Shown one piece after another: positions 39,876-49,463 of a stretch of DNA of 64,000 bases (position 1 is its first letter; each line of letters starts with the position of its first letter). The notes below the pieces were generated by a model. It was given only the letters and a program-made list of their open reading frames with translations, was not told where the DNA came from and searched no databases. This DNA comes from JABFWF01 sp035539135 (GTDB taxonomy: Bacteria; Pseudomonadota; Gammaproteobacteria; Xanthomonadales; Xanthomonadaceae), in contig DATLJD010000014.1 of NCBI GenBank assembly GCA_035539135.1, positions 62,001 through 126,000 on the forward strand, in the 5' to 3' direction. A program made the position numbers and the translations under genes.

Positions 39876-41408
39876 TTACAGGTCGAACTTGATTCCCTGC
39901 GCCAGCGGCAGCGCGTCGGAGTAGTTGATGGTGTTGGTCTGCCGGCGCATGTAGGCCTTCCACGCGTCCGAACCGGACTCGCGGCCGCCGCCGGTTTCCT
40001 TCTCGCCGCCGAAGGCACCGCCGATCTCGGCGCCCGAGGTGCCGATGTTGACGTTGGCGATGCCGCAGTCCGAGCCGGCGGCCGACAGGAACTGCTCGGC
40101 AGCCTTCAGGTTGGTGGTGAAGATCGACGAGGACAGGCCCTGCGGCACCGCGTTCTGCATCTCGATCGCCTCGTCCAGCGTGCGGTACGGCATCACGTAC
40201 AGGATCGGCGCGAAGGTCTCGTGCTGGACGATCTCGGCGTCGTTGGTCAGGCCGGTGACGATGGTCGGCAGCACGAAGTTGCCCGGGCGGTCGAGCGCCG
40301 CGCCGCCGGTCTCGACCTTGCCGCCGGCAGCCTTCGCCCTGGCGATCGCGTCGAGGTAGGCCTGCACGGCGTCCTTGCTGTTGAGCGGGCCCATCAGGTT
40401 GGCCGGGTCGGTCGGATCGCCGATCTTCTTCTCGACCTGCTTGTAGGCGGTGACCAGCTTCTCCAGCACGTCCGCGTAGATCGACTCGTGCACGATCAGG
40501 CGGCGGGTGGTGGTGCAGCGCTGGCCGGCGGTGCCGACCGCGCCGAACACGATCGCCGGGATCGCCAGCTTCAGGTCGGCGCTCGGGTCGACGATGATCG
40601 CGTTGTTGCCGCCGAGCTCGAGCAGCGAGCGGCCCATGCGCTGGGCGACGCGCTCGCCGACCAGGCGGCCGACGCGGGTCGAGCCGGTGAAGCTGATCAG
40701 CGGGATGCGCTTGTCGTCGACGAACTGCTGGGCGAGGTCGCTGCCGGCGTCGTTGAACAGGAAGAAGATGTCGGGGAAGCCGCCTTCCTTCAGCGCCGCG
40801 TTGCAGATCTTCATCGCGGCGATCGCCGACAGCGGGGTCTTGGGCGAGGGCTTCCAGATCGAGATGTCGCCGCACACGGCCGCGACGAAGGAGTTCCAGG
40901 CCCACACCGCGACCGGGAAGTTGAAGGCCGAGATGATCCCGACGATGCCCAGCGGATGCCATTGCTCGTACATGCGGTGGCCCGGGCGCTCGGAGTGCAT
41001 GGTCAGGCCGTACAGCTGGCGCGAGAGGCCGACGGCGAACTCGCCGATGTCGATCATCTCCTGCACCTCGCCGTCGCCCTCGGGCTTGGACTTGCCCATC
41101 TCCAGCGCGACCAGCGAGCCGAGCGCGTCCTTGTGGGTGCGCAGGGCGTCGGCGCACAGCCGGATCGCTTCGCCGCGGCGCGGCGCCGGGGTCGTGCGCC
41201 AGACCTTGAAGGCGGCCTGGGCGCGCTGGACGAGGGTCTCGTAGTCGCCTTCCGAGGACGCCTGCACCCGCGCCAGCACGCTGCCGTCGGTGGGGTTGAC
41301 CGGCTCCAGCACGCCCGCGCCGGTGGTCTTCGACCACTCGCCGTTGCCGAGGTAGGTGCCGGACTCGTTGTCGCCGAGGCCGAGCGCGGTGAGGACGGGG
41401 TGGGTCAT
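39876..41408 (-). CDS. Antiquitin-type aldehyde dehydrogenase (piperideine-6-carboxylate / aminoadipate semialdehyde)
   Basis: A 510-residue ALDH7-family enzyme. The nucleophile is Cys298 in AGQRCTTTRR, the base Glu is in LELGGNNAI, and the nucleotide site includes FTGSTRVG; the antiquitin-specific segments SKTTGAG, NVNIGTSGAEIGGAFGGEKETGGG and RRQTNTINYS are present. In Pseudomonas the orthologue (AmaB) oxidises piperideine-6-carboxylate to 2-aminoadipate in lysine degradation. The start MTHPVLTALGLGDN has a GGAG ribosome site. It is transcribed alone, downstream of the tRNA gene on the same strand. Confidence 0.9.
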   Translation of the reverse strand: MTHPVLTALGLGDNESGTYLGNGEWSKTTGAGVLEPVNPTDGSVLARVQASSEGDYETLVQRAQAAFKVWRTTPAPRRGEAIRLCADALRTHKDALGSLVALEMGKSKPEGDGEVQEMIDIGEFAVGLSRQLYGLTMHSERPGHRMYEQWHPLGIVGIISAFNFPVAVWAWNSFVAAVCGDISIWKPSPKTPLSAIAAMKICNAALKEGGFPDIFFLFNDAGSDLAQQFVDDKRIPLISFTGSTRVGRLVGERVAQRMGRSLLELGGNNAIIVDPSADLKLAIPAIVFGAVGTAGQRCTTTRRLIVHESIYADVLEKLVTAYKQVEKKIGDPTDPANLMGPLNSKDAVQAYLDAIARAKAAGGKVETGGAALDRPGNFVLPTIVTGLTNDAEIVQHETFAPILYVMPYRTLDEAIEMQNAVPQGLSSSIFTTNLKAAEQFLSAAGSDCGIANVNIGTSGAEIGGAFGGEKETGGGRESGSDAWKAYMRRQTNTINYSDALPLAQGIKFDL

Positions 41409-41493
41409 CCGGGAGAACTCCTGCGTTTGATGAGAAGTCGGCACAGGGATGTGCCGGCTTGCGCACATGGACGTGCGATCCATGCCGCATGTA

Positions 41494-41567
41494 CGGCCCC
41501 GACACGATTCGAACGTGCGACCTGTCCCTTAGGAGGGGACCGCTCTATCCAGCTGAGCTACGGGGCC
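41494..41567 (-). tRNA. tRNA-Arg, anticodon CCT
   Basis: A 74-nt cloverleaf: acceptor GGCCCCG/CGGGGCC, D-arm with GCTCAGCTGGATAGAGC, anticodon stem GTCCC/GGGAC enclosing loop CTCCTAA (anticodon CCT, reads AGG), and T-loop TTCGAAT. The discriminator is G and the 3' CCA is not encoded (TAC follows). AGG is expected to be a rare codon in so GC-rich a genome. Confidence 0.95.
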
Positions 41568-41601
41568 AGAACCGCGATTTTCGCATGAACGGGTGTCGGC
41601 T

Positions 41602-43386
41602 TCAGCCCGCGGGCGGCGCGGCGCGGCCCAGGCGCGCGCGTTCGAACCACCAACCCGCCGCCGCGACCGCCAGCCAGGCCAGGAACCACGGCCAGCGCGG
41701 CCCCGCCACGGCGGGCCCGGGCGACCCGGCGGACACCGCAGGCGCGGAGGCGGCCAGCCGCGCGGTCGCCTCGCGCAGGCGCGCGGCGCGCAGGCCCGGC
41801 GCCTCATCGGCGGCGCGCACGTGGAAGCGCTGGCGGACGTCGCCCATCCGCAACTGGTGCCAGCCGGGGGACTGCGGCCACAGGCCGGCGCAGGCGCCGG
41901 CGCCGCTGGCAGGATCGACGTGCAGGCGGATGCGGGCACCGTCCGGCGCGTCCACGCTCGCGGGCGCGTTCAGGCGGCACAGCGCCACGCGCTCGCCGAC
42001 GCGTGGGTCGTCGCCGATGTGCACGCCGGTGTCCGCGCGCGGACGCGGCAGGGTCGAGAACAGCGTCGCCCACAGGTCGCCGTGGCGCGCGCCGTGGCCG
42101 GCGAGCACCAACCGGTAGCTGTCGTCGAAGGTCGCGATGCCGATGCGTCCCAGGCCGTGCGCGCGCCACCAGGCCAGCGGTTCGCCGCCGGCGTCGCGCA
42201 GCAGCGGCACCGCGCCGTCGCCGGCGATGCGCAGCGGGCCGCGCACCAGCGTCGCGTCGTCCTTGGCGGCGTCGGGCAGGGCGACGTCGCGCGTGCGTTC
42301 CACTGTGGTGGCGAAGCCGAGCCGGCGCAACCCGGCGCGCTCGGACGCCGAGGTCGCGCGCGGCAGCTGCAGCAGCAGGCCGAGGCCGGCGTCCACCGCC
42401 CGCAGCAACGACGCGCGCCGCGCGCCCAGCGCCTGCCAGGCGCGCGCGTCGAGCACGACCAGGTCGTACGCCGCGAGCGATTTTTCGTCCAGGCGCGCGG
42501 CGGCGTCGCCGATCTCCACGCCGCCGCCGAGCGCGATGCGCGCGTCGGCGTCGAGGCCGGCGTCGCGCATCCAGCGCCGCAGGTATTTCAGCTCCGGCGT
42601 CGGCGCGCCGGCCAGCAGCAGCACGCGCAGCGGCGCGCCCGGAGCGACGTCGAGCGGCAGCGGCGTGTCCTCGACCGGCTTGCCCGCGCGGTCGCGCAGG
42701 CGCAGGCGCCAGGTCGCCGGCCCCGGGACGCGCGCGGTGGCGGCGAGGCGGAAGCCGCCGTCCGGCGCGAGGCTGCCGCGCGTCACGCGCGCGCCGGCCG
42801 GATCCAGCAATTCCACCGTGCCGCCCGGCACGCCCAGCGCGCGGCCGTTCACGGCGAAGGCGCGCCCGGCGTGCACCGCCGCCGGCGGCGACAGCGCGAC
42901 CAGCCCGCGCGGCGGCGGCGCGGGGCGGAATTCCACGGCGAGCCCGCGCGCCGCGTCGAGGTCGCGCGCGGGGAGGCCGGCGCCGAGCACGCGGAGGCGG
43001 GTCGTCCCGGGATGCCGCCGCAAGGCCGTGGCGAGATCTGGCGCGCGAATGGCGCCGGCGGACGCGGGCGCTTCGGGCAGCGCGACCACGGTCGCGCCAG
43101 CTGGGCGTTCCGTCGCGGCAACACGATCCGCCTGCGCGGTCGACACCACCAGCAGCCCGGCCGGCGCGCGCAGCGTGGGCGGCACCAGCGTGCGATACAG
43201 CAGCAGCGCGCCCGCGGCCTGCAGGAGCAGCAGCAGGGCCAGCCGCCATGCGCGCGGCCGTTGCGCGGCCGGCGCGCGCGCGAATGCCCATAGCCGCCGA
43301 GCGCTCGCCAGCAGTACGGCCAGGGCGAGCAGCGCGGCGATCGCCGGCGGCATCTGCGCGACGAAGGCGGGCGCGGCCAGGTTCAT
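41602..43386 (-). CDS. Membrane protein of a MoxR/BatA-type operon
   Basis: A 594-residue protein with two N-terminal helices (about 12-32 and 44-64), a long extracytoplasmic region and one C-terminal helix (WPWFLAWLAVAAAGWW). The middle contains a glutamine-amidotransferase-like fold region (YDLVVLDARAWQALG, LGLLLQLPR) without a recognisable catalytic triad. It resembles the large uncharacterised membrane proteins at the end of MoxR-DUF58-BatA clusters. The start overlaps the preceding gene's stop by 4 bases, so it is the last gene of the operon. I do not know its biochemical function. Confidence 0.75.
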   Translation of the reverse strand: MNLAAPAFVAQMPPAIAALLALAVLLASARRLWAFARAPAAQRPRAWRLALLLLLQAAGALLLYRTLVPPTLRAPAGLLVVSTAQADRVAATERPAGATVVALPEAPASAGAIRAPDLATALRRHPGTTRLRVLGAGLPARDLDAARGLAVEFRPAPPPRGLVALSPPAAVHAGRAFAVNGRALGVPGGTVELLDPAGARVTRGSLAPDGGFRLAATARVPGPATWRLRLRDRAGKPVEDTPLPLDVAPGAPLRVLLLAGAPTPELKYLRRWMRDAGLDADARIALGGGVEIGDAAARLDEKSLAAYDLVVLDARAWQALGARRASLLRAVDAGLGLLLQLPRATSASERAGLRRLGFATTVERTRDVALPDAAKDDATLVRGPLRIAGDGAVPLLRDAGGEPLAWWRAHGLGRIGIATFDDSYRLVLAGHGARHGDLWATLFSTLPRPRADTGVHIGDDPRVGERVALCRLNAPASVDAPDGARIRLHVDPASGAGACAGLWPQSPGWHQLRMGDVRQRFHVRAADEAPGLRAARLREATARLAASAPAVSAGSPGPAVAGPRWPWFLAWLAVAAAGWWFERARLGRAAPPAG

Positions 43387-45599
43387 CGCACCCCCTCCCC
43401 GTCGAGCGCGCGCAGGTAGGCGCGTCCGGCGGCGTCGGCGCGCGGGCGTTCGCCGACGGCTGCGGGCGGTCGCGGCAGCAGCGGCCACAGCGCCGCGCGC
43501 AGGCGGGCGCGGCAGGCGTCGCAGGCGGGGTCGCGGCGCAGCGCGTCGATCGCCGCGATCACCGCCAGCGGATCGGCGTCTTCGACATGGCGTTCGCGCA
43601 CCCAGCGCTCCAGCGCGTCGAAGTCGGGCGACGCGCGCGTGGCGGCCGGTGCGTCCTGCAGCGCCAGCCACGCCTGCGCGGCGACCGGATCGGCGGCCGG
43701 CGCGGCGACCAGCGGATCGCGGCGGTCGGCCAGTCCGGCGCGGTCGCCGGTGAGGCGCCGGCTTTCGTCCACCGGCGGCACCTCGATGCCGGTACGCGCG
43801 AGGTAGATGCGGTCCGCCTGCTGCACGTCCTTGATGAAGGCCAGCGCCCTGTAGGCGTAGGGCAGCGCGGCGGCGGGATCGCCCTGGCGCAGGTGCAGCT
43901 CGGACTGCCACATCGCGCGCAGCGCCGAACGCAACGTCTCCTTGGTCTGCGGATCGAACAGCGTCGCCGCCTCCGCGGTGTCGTGCTCGTGGCCGAAGTC
44001 GGCGAGCACGTTGCCGGCTTCGCCGAACTTCGGCGGCGGCGCGGGCAGGCCGCCCTCGTGATCGTCGTGCGCGGTGGCCGGCGCCTGCGTGGGCGCGGCA
44101 TCGGCCACCGGCAGGTCGCTGGTCGGCAGGTCGCTGGTGGGCAGATCCGTTGCCGGAAGGTCGGCGGTCGGCAGGTCGTTCGTCGGCAGGCTCGGCGCGC
44201 CCTCGCTCTCCTCGCCGAGGAAGCGACCGTAGCGCAGGCGCAGCGCTTGCTGGTCGTCGCCCAGGCCGTTGGAACGTTGCTGGAACCGTCCGGGATCGAG
44301 CGCGCGGCGCTGCTTCAGCAAGGCCTCCGCGTCGATGATGATCTGGCGCTGGCTGCGCAGGTAGGCGGGCAGGGTGGTGCGCACCAGCCCGTCCATGCCG
44401 CTCGCCTCCGCGCCGGCCTCGGGCGGCCAGCGCAGGATGAAGCTGGCGCTGCGGACCTGCTGCGGGCGCGGCGCGCGGTTGTCGGACACCGTGAGCTGGA
44501 CGATCAGGTCGTTGCCGGGCGACAGGCCGAGCGCGCCGAGGTCGAGCGTGTGCGACCAACGCTTGCTGCGCGCGCCGCCGCTGCCGGGCAGGACGACGAC
44601 CTGCTCGCGGGTGGTGATGTCCTCGCCGCTGCCCTGGGTCTGGATCACCCGCAGCCGCGCCGTGGATGCGAGGCCGTAGTCGTCCTCGGCCTCGAACAGC
44701 AGCGGCCAGCTGCGCTGGCCCGGCACGTGCACGCTGAGGTTGCGTTCGGGACGGAGCGCGCGCAGGGTCGGCGGGCGGTCGGCGACGACGTCGATCCGGT
44801 GCAGCGCCGACTGTTCCTTAGGCAGTGGCGTCGGCAGCACGATGCGGTACAGGCCGGCGCGCTCGACGCGCAGGCTGCCGGTCCATGCGTCGGCCTGGCG
44901 CTCGAGCACGAGCTCGCGCCCGTCGTGGAAGCGCAGCGTCGCCCGCGCCGGCTGCGGCGCGAAGCGCAAGGTCCAGCGCAGCGTCGCGCCGGCCGGCACG
45001 CGTGCGTCCAGCGCGGATTGCGCGCGGCGCGGCAGGCCGGTGTAGGCGGAGGGTGCGATCTCCAGGCGCGCGGACAGCAGGCGTGGTGTCGCGGCTGTTT
45101 CGGCCGTTGGCGAAGGGTTGGCTCCGATGGCCAGCGCATGGTGCGCGCGCGGCGCCGGCCACAGCAGCACGCCCAGCAAGGCGAGCAGCGCGCAGCCGCC
45201 GGAGACGGCGAGCGCGCGCCGTGGCCAGGGATCGCGCAGGTCGATCGCCGGCGTGGCGGCGATGCGCGCGCGCAGTCGTTCGCGCTGCAACACCTGCAGC
45301 GGCGTGGCCTCCGTGGCGAACAGCAGCGCGGCGCTGTCCTCCATGTCGGGGCGGCGTGCGTCGAGGCGACGCGCGAGCCAGCGCGGATCCACGTCGCGCG
45401 CGCGCCGCCAGGCGAGCGCCGCTGCGGCGAGCAGGAAGAAACCAACGATCGCGAAGGCCAACGGCGCCGCCAGCCGCCACGCCAGCGCGAGCAATGCCGA
45501 CAGCCAGGGCAGGGCGAACGCGGACACCACCAGCGCGCGGCGCCGGCGTGCCGCGCCGCGCCAGCGGCGCAGCAGCAGGTCGGGCGACGGCGCGCTCAT
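43383..45599 (-). CDS. DUF4175-like membrane protein with LPxxD tandem repeat
   Basis: A 738-residue protein with two N-terminal helices (about 23-60), another near 125-145, then a large extracytoplasmic region. The segment around residues 145-330 looks like repeated beta-sandwich domains (LEIAPSAYTGLP, LFEAEDDYGL), similar to DUF4175 proteins of Bat-type clusters. Near residue 470 lies a run of six 5-residue units of the form LP[TAV]xD, followed by helical sequence with paired Cys (DACDAC-like) close to the C-terminus. It overlaps both neighbours by 4 bases. Function unknown; by context part of a MoxR-dependent membrane assembly. Confidence 0.72.
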   Translation of the reverse strand: MSAPSPDLLLRRWRGAARRRRALVVSAFALPWLSALLALAWRLAAPLAFAIVGFFLLAAAALAWRRARDVDPRWLARRLDARRPDMEDSAALLFATEATPLQVLQRERLRARIAATPAIDLRDPWPRRALAVSGGCALLALLGVLLWPAPRAHHALAIGANPSPTAETAATPRLLSARLEIAPSAYTGLPRRAQSALDARVPAGATLRWTLRFAPQPARATLRFHDGRELVLERQADAWTGSLRVERAGLYRIVLPTPLPKEQSALHRIDVVADRPPTLRALRPERNLSVHVPGQRSWPLLFEAEDDYGLASTARLRVIQTQGSGEDITTREQVVVLPGSGGARSKRWSHTLDLGALGLSPGNDLIVQLTVSDNRAPRPQQVRSASFILRWPPEAGAEASGMDGLVRTTLPAYLRSQRQIIIDAEALLKQRRALDPGRFQQRSNGLGDDQQALRLRYGRFLGEESEGAPSLPTNDLPTADLPATDLPTSDLPTSDLPVADAAPTQAPATAHDDHEGGLPAPPPKFGEAGNVLADFGHEHDTAEAATLFDPQTKETLRSALRAMWQSELHLRQGDPAAALPYAYRALAFIKDVQQADRIYLARTGIEVPPVDESRRLTGDRAGLADRRDPLVAAPAADPVAAQAWLALQDAPAATRASPDFDALERWVRERHVEDADPLAVIAAIDALRRDPACDACRARLRAALWPLLPRPPAAVGERPRADAAGRAYLRALDGEGVR
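44100..44189 (-). repeat. In-frame tandem repeat, six units of 15 bp
   Basis: The units encode LPTND, LPTAD, LPATD, LPTSD, LPTSD and LPVAD inside the DUF4175-like gene. The period is exactly 15 bp, so copy-number change keeps the frame. Confidence 0.9.
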
Positions 45600-46786
45600 G
45601 CGGCCGCCTCGCGCCGCGGCGCGCTCGCCAGCCAGCGCTCGAGCAGGAACAGCAGCGCGATTGCGATGAGCAGCCACGGCGCCAGCGGTTGCGGCGGTTG
45701 CGGGAAGGGCGCAGCGCCGGTCGTCGGCGCGTAGTCGCGCGCGTCCACGCGGGCGGGCGCCGGCGGCGCGGGTTCGAACAGCGCGCGCAGGCGTTGCGGG
45801 AAATCGACTTCCAGCAACTGCGGCATCGTCGCCGGTGCCAACGGCCGGGTGAAGCGCAGCAGGCGGCCGCGGCCGAGCGCCACGCCGCGCACCAGCGGCG
45901 CGCCGCCGGCATCGGCCCACAGCACGTCGGCGTTTGCGAGTTCCGGTGCGACTGTGTTCGCCGCGAGCAGGGCGCTGCCGCCGCCCGCGACCCAGTCGCG
46001 CACCGCATCCGGCAACGGGCCCGGCGCGAGCCAGGCCAGGTGACGGGCGTCGGCCGGCAGCGGCTGCGCGGGATCGGCGATGCGCACCGGCGACGCATGC
46101 GCCGCGGCCGTGCCATCGCGACCGCGCGCCTGCGCCCACCAGGCGGCGCCGGTGGCGCGGACGTAGCGCAGCGCGTCGGTGTCGGGGGCGGCGCGCACGT
46201 CCAGCGTGAACCGGGGGGCGCGGGCGGGCGTGCGCGCCTGCGGCGGCGCGGCGTCCACGACGATGCGCCAGTCGACCGCCCGGGAGAGGCGCGGGCGTTG
46301 CGCGTCGGCACCGTCCAGCAGCGGCGGCACCAGCACCGTCAGCGGCGTGCCGGCGGGCAGGCTGGCGTCGAGTTCGCGCAGCAGGCTGGCCAGCGGCTGT
46401 GGCTCCCGCGGCGGTGGCGCATCCATCGCGGGAAAGCCGCTCGCGAGCCAGTGCAGGCGCGCGGGCGCGTCGCCGGCGGCGGCGCGTGCGCTGGCGACCG
46501 GCACGCCGGGCGCGGCGACGATCCAGCGCGTGCGGTCGGCGCGTCCGTACAAGACGGGCTGCGCCAGCAGCAGCGCCAGCGCCGCGAGCAGCAGCAGGCG
46601 CACGGCCAGCAGCAGGCGCTCGTCGAAGCGGCGCTTGCGGCGCGGACGCGGCGCGGCGGCCAGCCAGCGCAACGCGGCGAAGTCGGTGACGCGCTGCTCG
46701 CTGCGGCGCGCCAAGTGCAGCAGCAATGGCACCAGCAGCGCGGCGAGCGCGGCGAGGCCGGCCGGCAGCAGCAGGGCGAGGCTCAT
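45596..46786 (-). CDS. BatA-type N-terminal domain membrane protein
   Basis: A 396-residue protein starting with the two-helix BatA signature: a first helix (LLLPAGLAALAALLVPLLLHLAR), a basic loop with RRKRRFDERLLLAVRLLLL, and a second helix ending LAQPVL. The rest is extracytoplasmic up to a C-terminal helix (APWLLIAIALLFLLERWL). The von Willebrand-type domain expected in full BatA is replaced by an Ala/Arg-rich region without an evident MIDAS motif. It overlaps DUF58 upstream and the DUF4175-like gene downstream by 4 bases each. Family context suggests a role with MoxR in envelope stress or protein assembly. Confidence 0.8.
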   Translation of the reverse strand: MSLALLLPAGLAALAALLVPLLLHLARRSEQRVTDFAALRWLAAAPRPRRKRRFDERLLLAVRLLLLAALALLLAQPVLYGRADRTRWIVAAPGVPVASARAAAGDAPARLHWLASGFPAMDAPPPREPQPLASLLRELDASLPAGTPLTVLVPPLLDGADAQRPRLSRAVDWRIVVDAAPPQARTPARAPRFTLDVRAAPDTDALRYVRATGAAWWAQARGRDGTAAAHASPVRIADPAQPLPADARHLAWLAPGPLPDAVRDWVAGGGSALLAANTVAPELANADVLWADAGGAPLVRGVALGRGRLLRFTRPLAPATMPQLLEVDFPQRLRALFEPAPPAPARVDARDYAPTTGAAPFPQPPQPLAPWLLIAIALLFLLERWLASAPRREAAA

Positions 46787-47700
46787 GCCGCCGCCCCGCC
46801 GCGTGGACCGAACAGCGCGCGCAGCGGCGCGTCCAGCGGCTCGTCCAGCACGTGGGTCGCGTGGCGGATGCCAGCGGCGTCGAAGCGCCGGCCGAGCGCC
46901 GCGCGCGCGGCGGCGAAGCGGGCGAGGAACCCGGCGCGCAGCGCGGCGGCGTCGCCGAGCAGTTCCTCGCCGGTTTCCGGATCGCGGAAGCGATGGCCGC
47001 CGCGGAAGGGGAAGTCGCGCTCGCCAACGGTCAGCAGCTGCACCGCGAGGACTTCGCGGCGGGCGGCCGCGAGCCGCTCGCACAGGGCGGAAGCGGGTTC
47101 ATCGAGGAAGTCGCCGAGCGCCAGCACCAGGGTGTCCGCGGCGATCGCCTCCCACACGGCGCGCAGGCGTTCGGGCGGCGGCCACGCGCCCTGCGCGCGC
47201 AGACGCTGCAGCGCGAGCACGCAGCGGTCGCGGTGGCGCGGACCGCTGCCGGCCGGCACCAGCTGCAGGCCGTCGCCGCCGATGGCGACCAGCCCGAAGC
47301 GGTCGCCCTGGCGCAGGGCAAGCTCGATCGTGCAGGCGGCGAGCACGCGCGCCGCGTCCAGCCGCGACCAGCCGGGCCGCGTCGCGTCTTCCTGCGCCAT
47401 CGATGCGGTGGCGTCCACCAGCAGCCAGGCGGTGAGCGGACTCTCGCGCTCCGCCTCGCGCACGAAGAAGCGGTCCGAACGCGCGTACAGCTTCCAGTCC
47501 ACGTGGCGCGGTTCGTCGCCCGGTTCGTAGGCGCGGTATTGCGCGAATTCCAAGCCCGCGCCGCGATGCCGGCTCGCGTGCGTGCCGTACCCGGGCGCCG
47601 CCGCCGGGCGCCGCATGCGCAGGCGCAACGGCGCGAGGCGCGCGCGCACCTCGGGCGGGATCAGCGCCGCGGGCGGCGTGGGGCGGTCGGGAGCGGACAT
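46783..47700 (-). CDS. DUF58-domain protein
   Basis: A 305-residue soluble protein of the DUF58 family, constant partner of MoxR ATPases. The core signature is RHVDWKLYARSDRFFVREAE, followed by a von Willebrand-like metal site VDATASM. DUF58 proteins are thought to be adaptors or substrates of MoxR. The stop overlaps the BatA-type gene start, and the MoxR gene lies 48 bp upstream. Confidence 0.9.
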   Translation of the reverse strand: MSAPDRPTPPAALIPPEVRARLAPLRLRMRRPAAAPGYGTHASRHRGAGLEFAQYRAYEPGDEPRHVDWKLYARSDRFFVREAERESPLTAWLLVDATASMAQEDATRPGWSRLDAARVLAACTIELALRQGDRFGLVAIGGDGLQLVPAGSGPRHRDRCVLALQRLRAQGAWPPPERLRAVWEAIAADTLVLALGDFLDEPASALCERLAAARREVLAVQLLTVGERDFPFRGGHRFRDPETGEELLGDAAALRAGFLARFAAARAALGRRFDAAGIRHATHVLDEPLDAPLRALFGPRGGAAA

Positions 47701-47748
47701 GCGCGATCGTCTGCGTCCGGGGCGGCCCGATGCCGGACCGCACCCGAT

Positions 47749-48744
<996 letters not shown>

Positions 48745-48760
48745 GGCGTCCTTGCTGGGG

Positions 48761-49456
48761 TCATGCGGTCAGCGCGTAGACCACGATGTTGACGGCGAAC
48801 TTGGTGTTGTCCTCCGCCAGCCAGCGCTTGTTGCGCCAGTCGTAGTCCCATTCGCAGCCGTAGTCCTTGTTGCTGTAGAGCACGCCGAGGCGGCCGTCGA
48901 TGCTGATGCCGCGCAGGTAGTCGTGCACCAGGTCGTCGCCCCAGCCGTTGAGTTCCAGGCCGGTGTTCGGCGGGCCGTCCTCGAACACGAAGAAGCTGCG
49001 GTAGAGCGGGTGGCTGCGCGGCAGCTTCTCCAGGGCACCGGCGCCGAAGATCGCCGCCATCTCGCGTTCGAACGACTTCGCGAACAGACCGTCGATGTCG
49101 TGGTTGCAGTCGTCCACGAACACGAAGCCGCCGTTGCGCACGTAGCGCTCGAAGTTGCGCCGCTCGGCCGGGTTGAACTCCACCAGCTTGTGTCCGGCGA
49201 GGTAGCAGAACGGCGCCCGCAGCATCTTCGGGTCGGCCAGCGCGACCACGTGCTCCTTCGGGTCCACCCGCAGGCTGGTGTAGTCCACCAGCGAGGTCAG
49301 CAGGTTGGCCGGCATGCGCTGGTCCACGTCCCAGTCGCCGGAGTCGTACTTGAGGCGGGTGAACCAGAAGTCGTAGGGGGCGGCGCACGCGATCCGCGGC
49401 AGCGCGGCGCCCGCGAGCGCGCCGAGCGCCAGCCGCAGGAACTCCGCGCGCGTCAT
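48761..49456 (-). CDS. DUF4159-domain exported protein
   Basis: A 231-residue protein with an N-terminal hydrophobic signal segment (1-25, ALGALAGAALPRIACA) and a DUF4159 domain: YDFWFTRLKYDSGDW, LRAPFCYLAGH, GGFVFVDDCNHD and GELNGWGDD-like downstream segments. DUF4159 resembles a class I glutamine amidotransferase fold, but a catalytic Cys nucleophile is not obvious. The signal lacks a twin Arg, so export would be by Sec. It lies 7 bp after the PmbA-like gene and is a standard member of TldD-PmbA-MoxR clusters. Function unknown. Confidence 0.82.
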   Translation of the reverse strand: MTRAEFLRLALGALAGAALPRIACAAPYDFWFTRLKYDSGDWDVDQRMPANLLTSLVDYTSLRVDPKEHVVALADPKMLRAPFCYLAGHKLVEFNPAERRNFERYVRNGGFVFVDDCNHDIDGLFAKSFEREMAAIFGAGALEKLPRSHPLYRSFFVFEDGPPNTGLELNGWGDDLVHDYLRGISIDGRLGVLYSNKDYGCEWDYDWRNKRWLAEDNTKFAVNIVVYALTA

Positions 49457-49463
49457 CGCATCC

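Noticed and set aside
44100..44189. LPxxD units read as sortase (LPxTG-like) signals
   Set aside because: The units are internal, lack Thr-Gly and the following hydrophobic tail, and this is a Gram-negative type genome.
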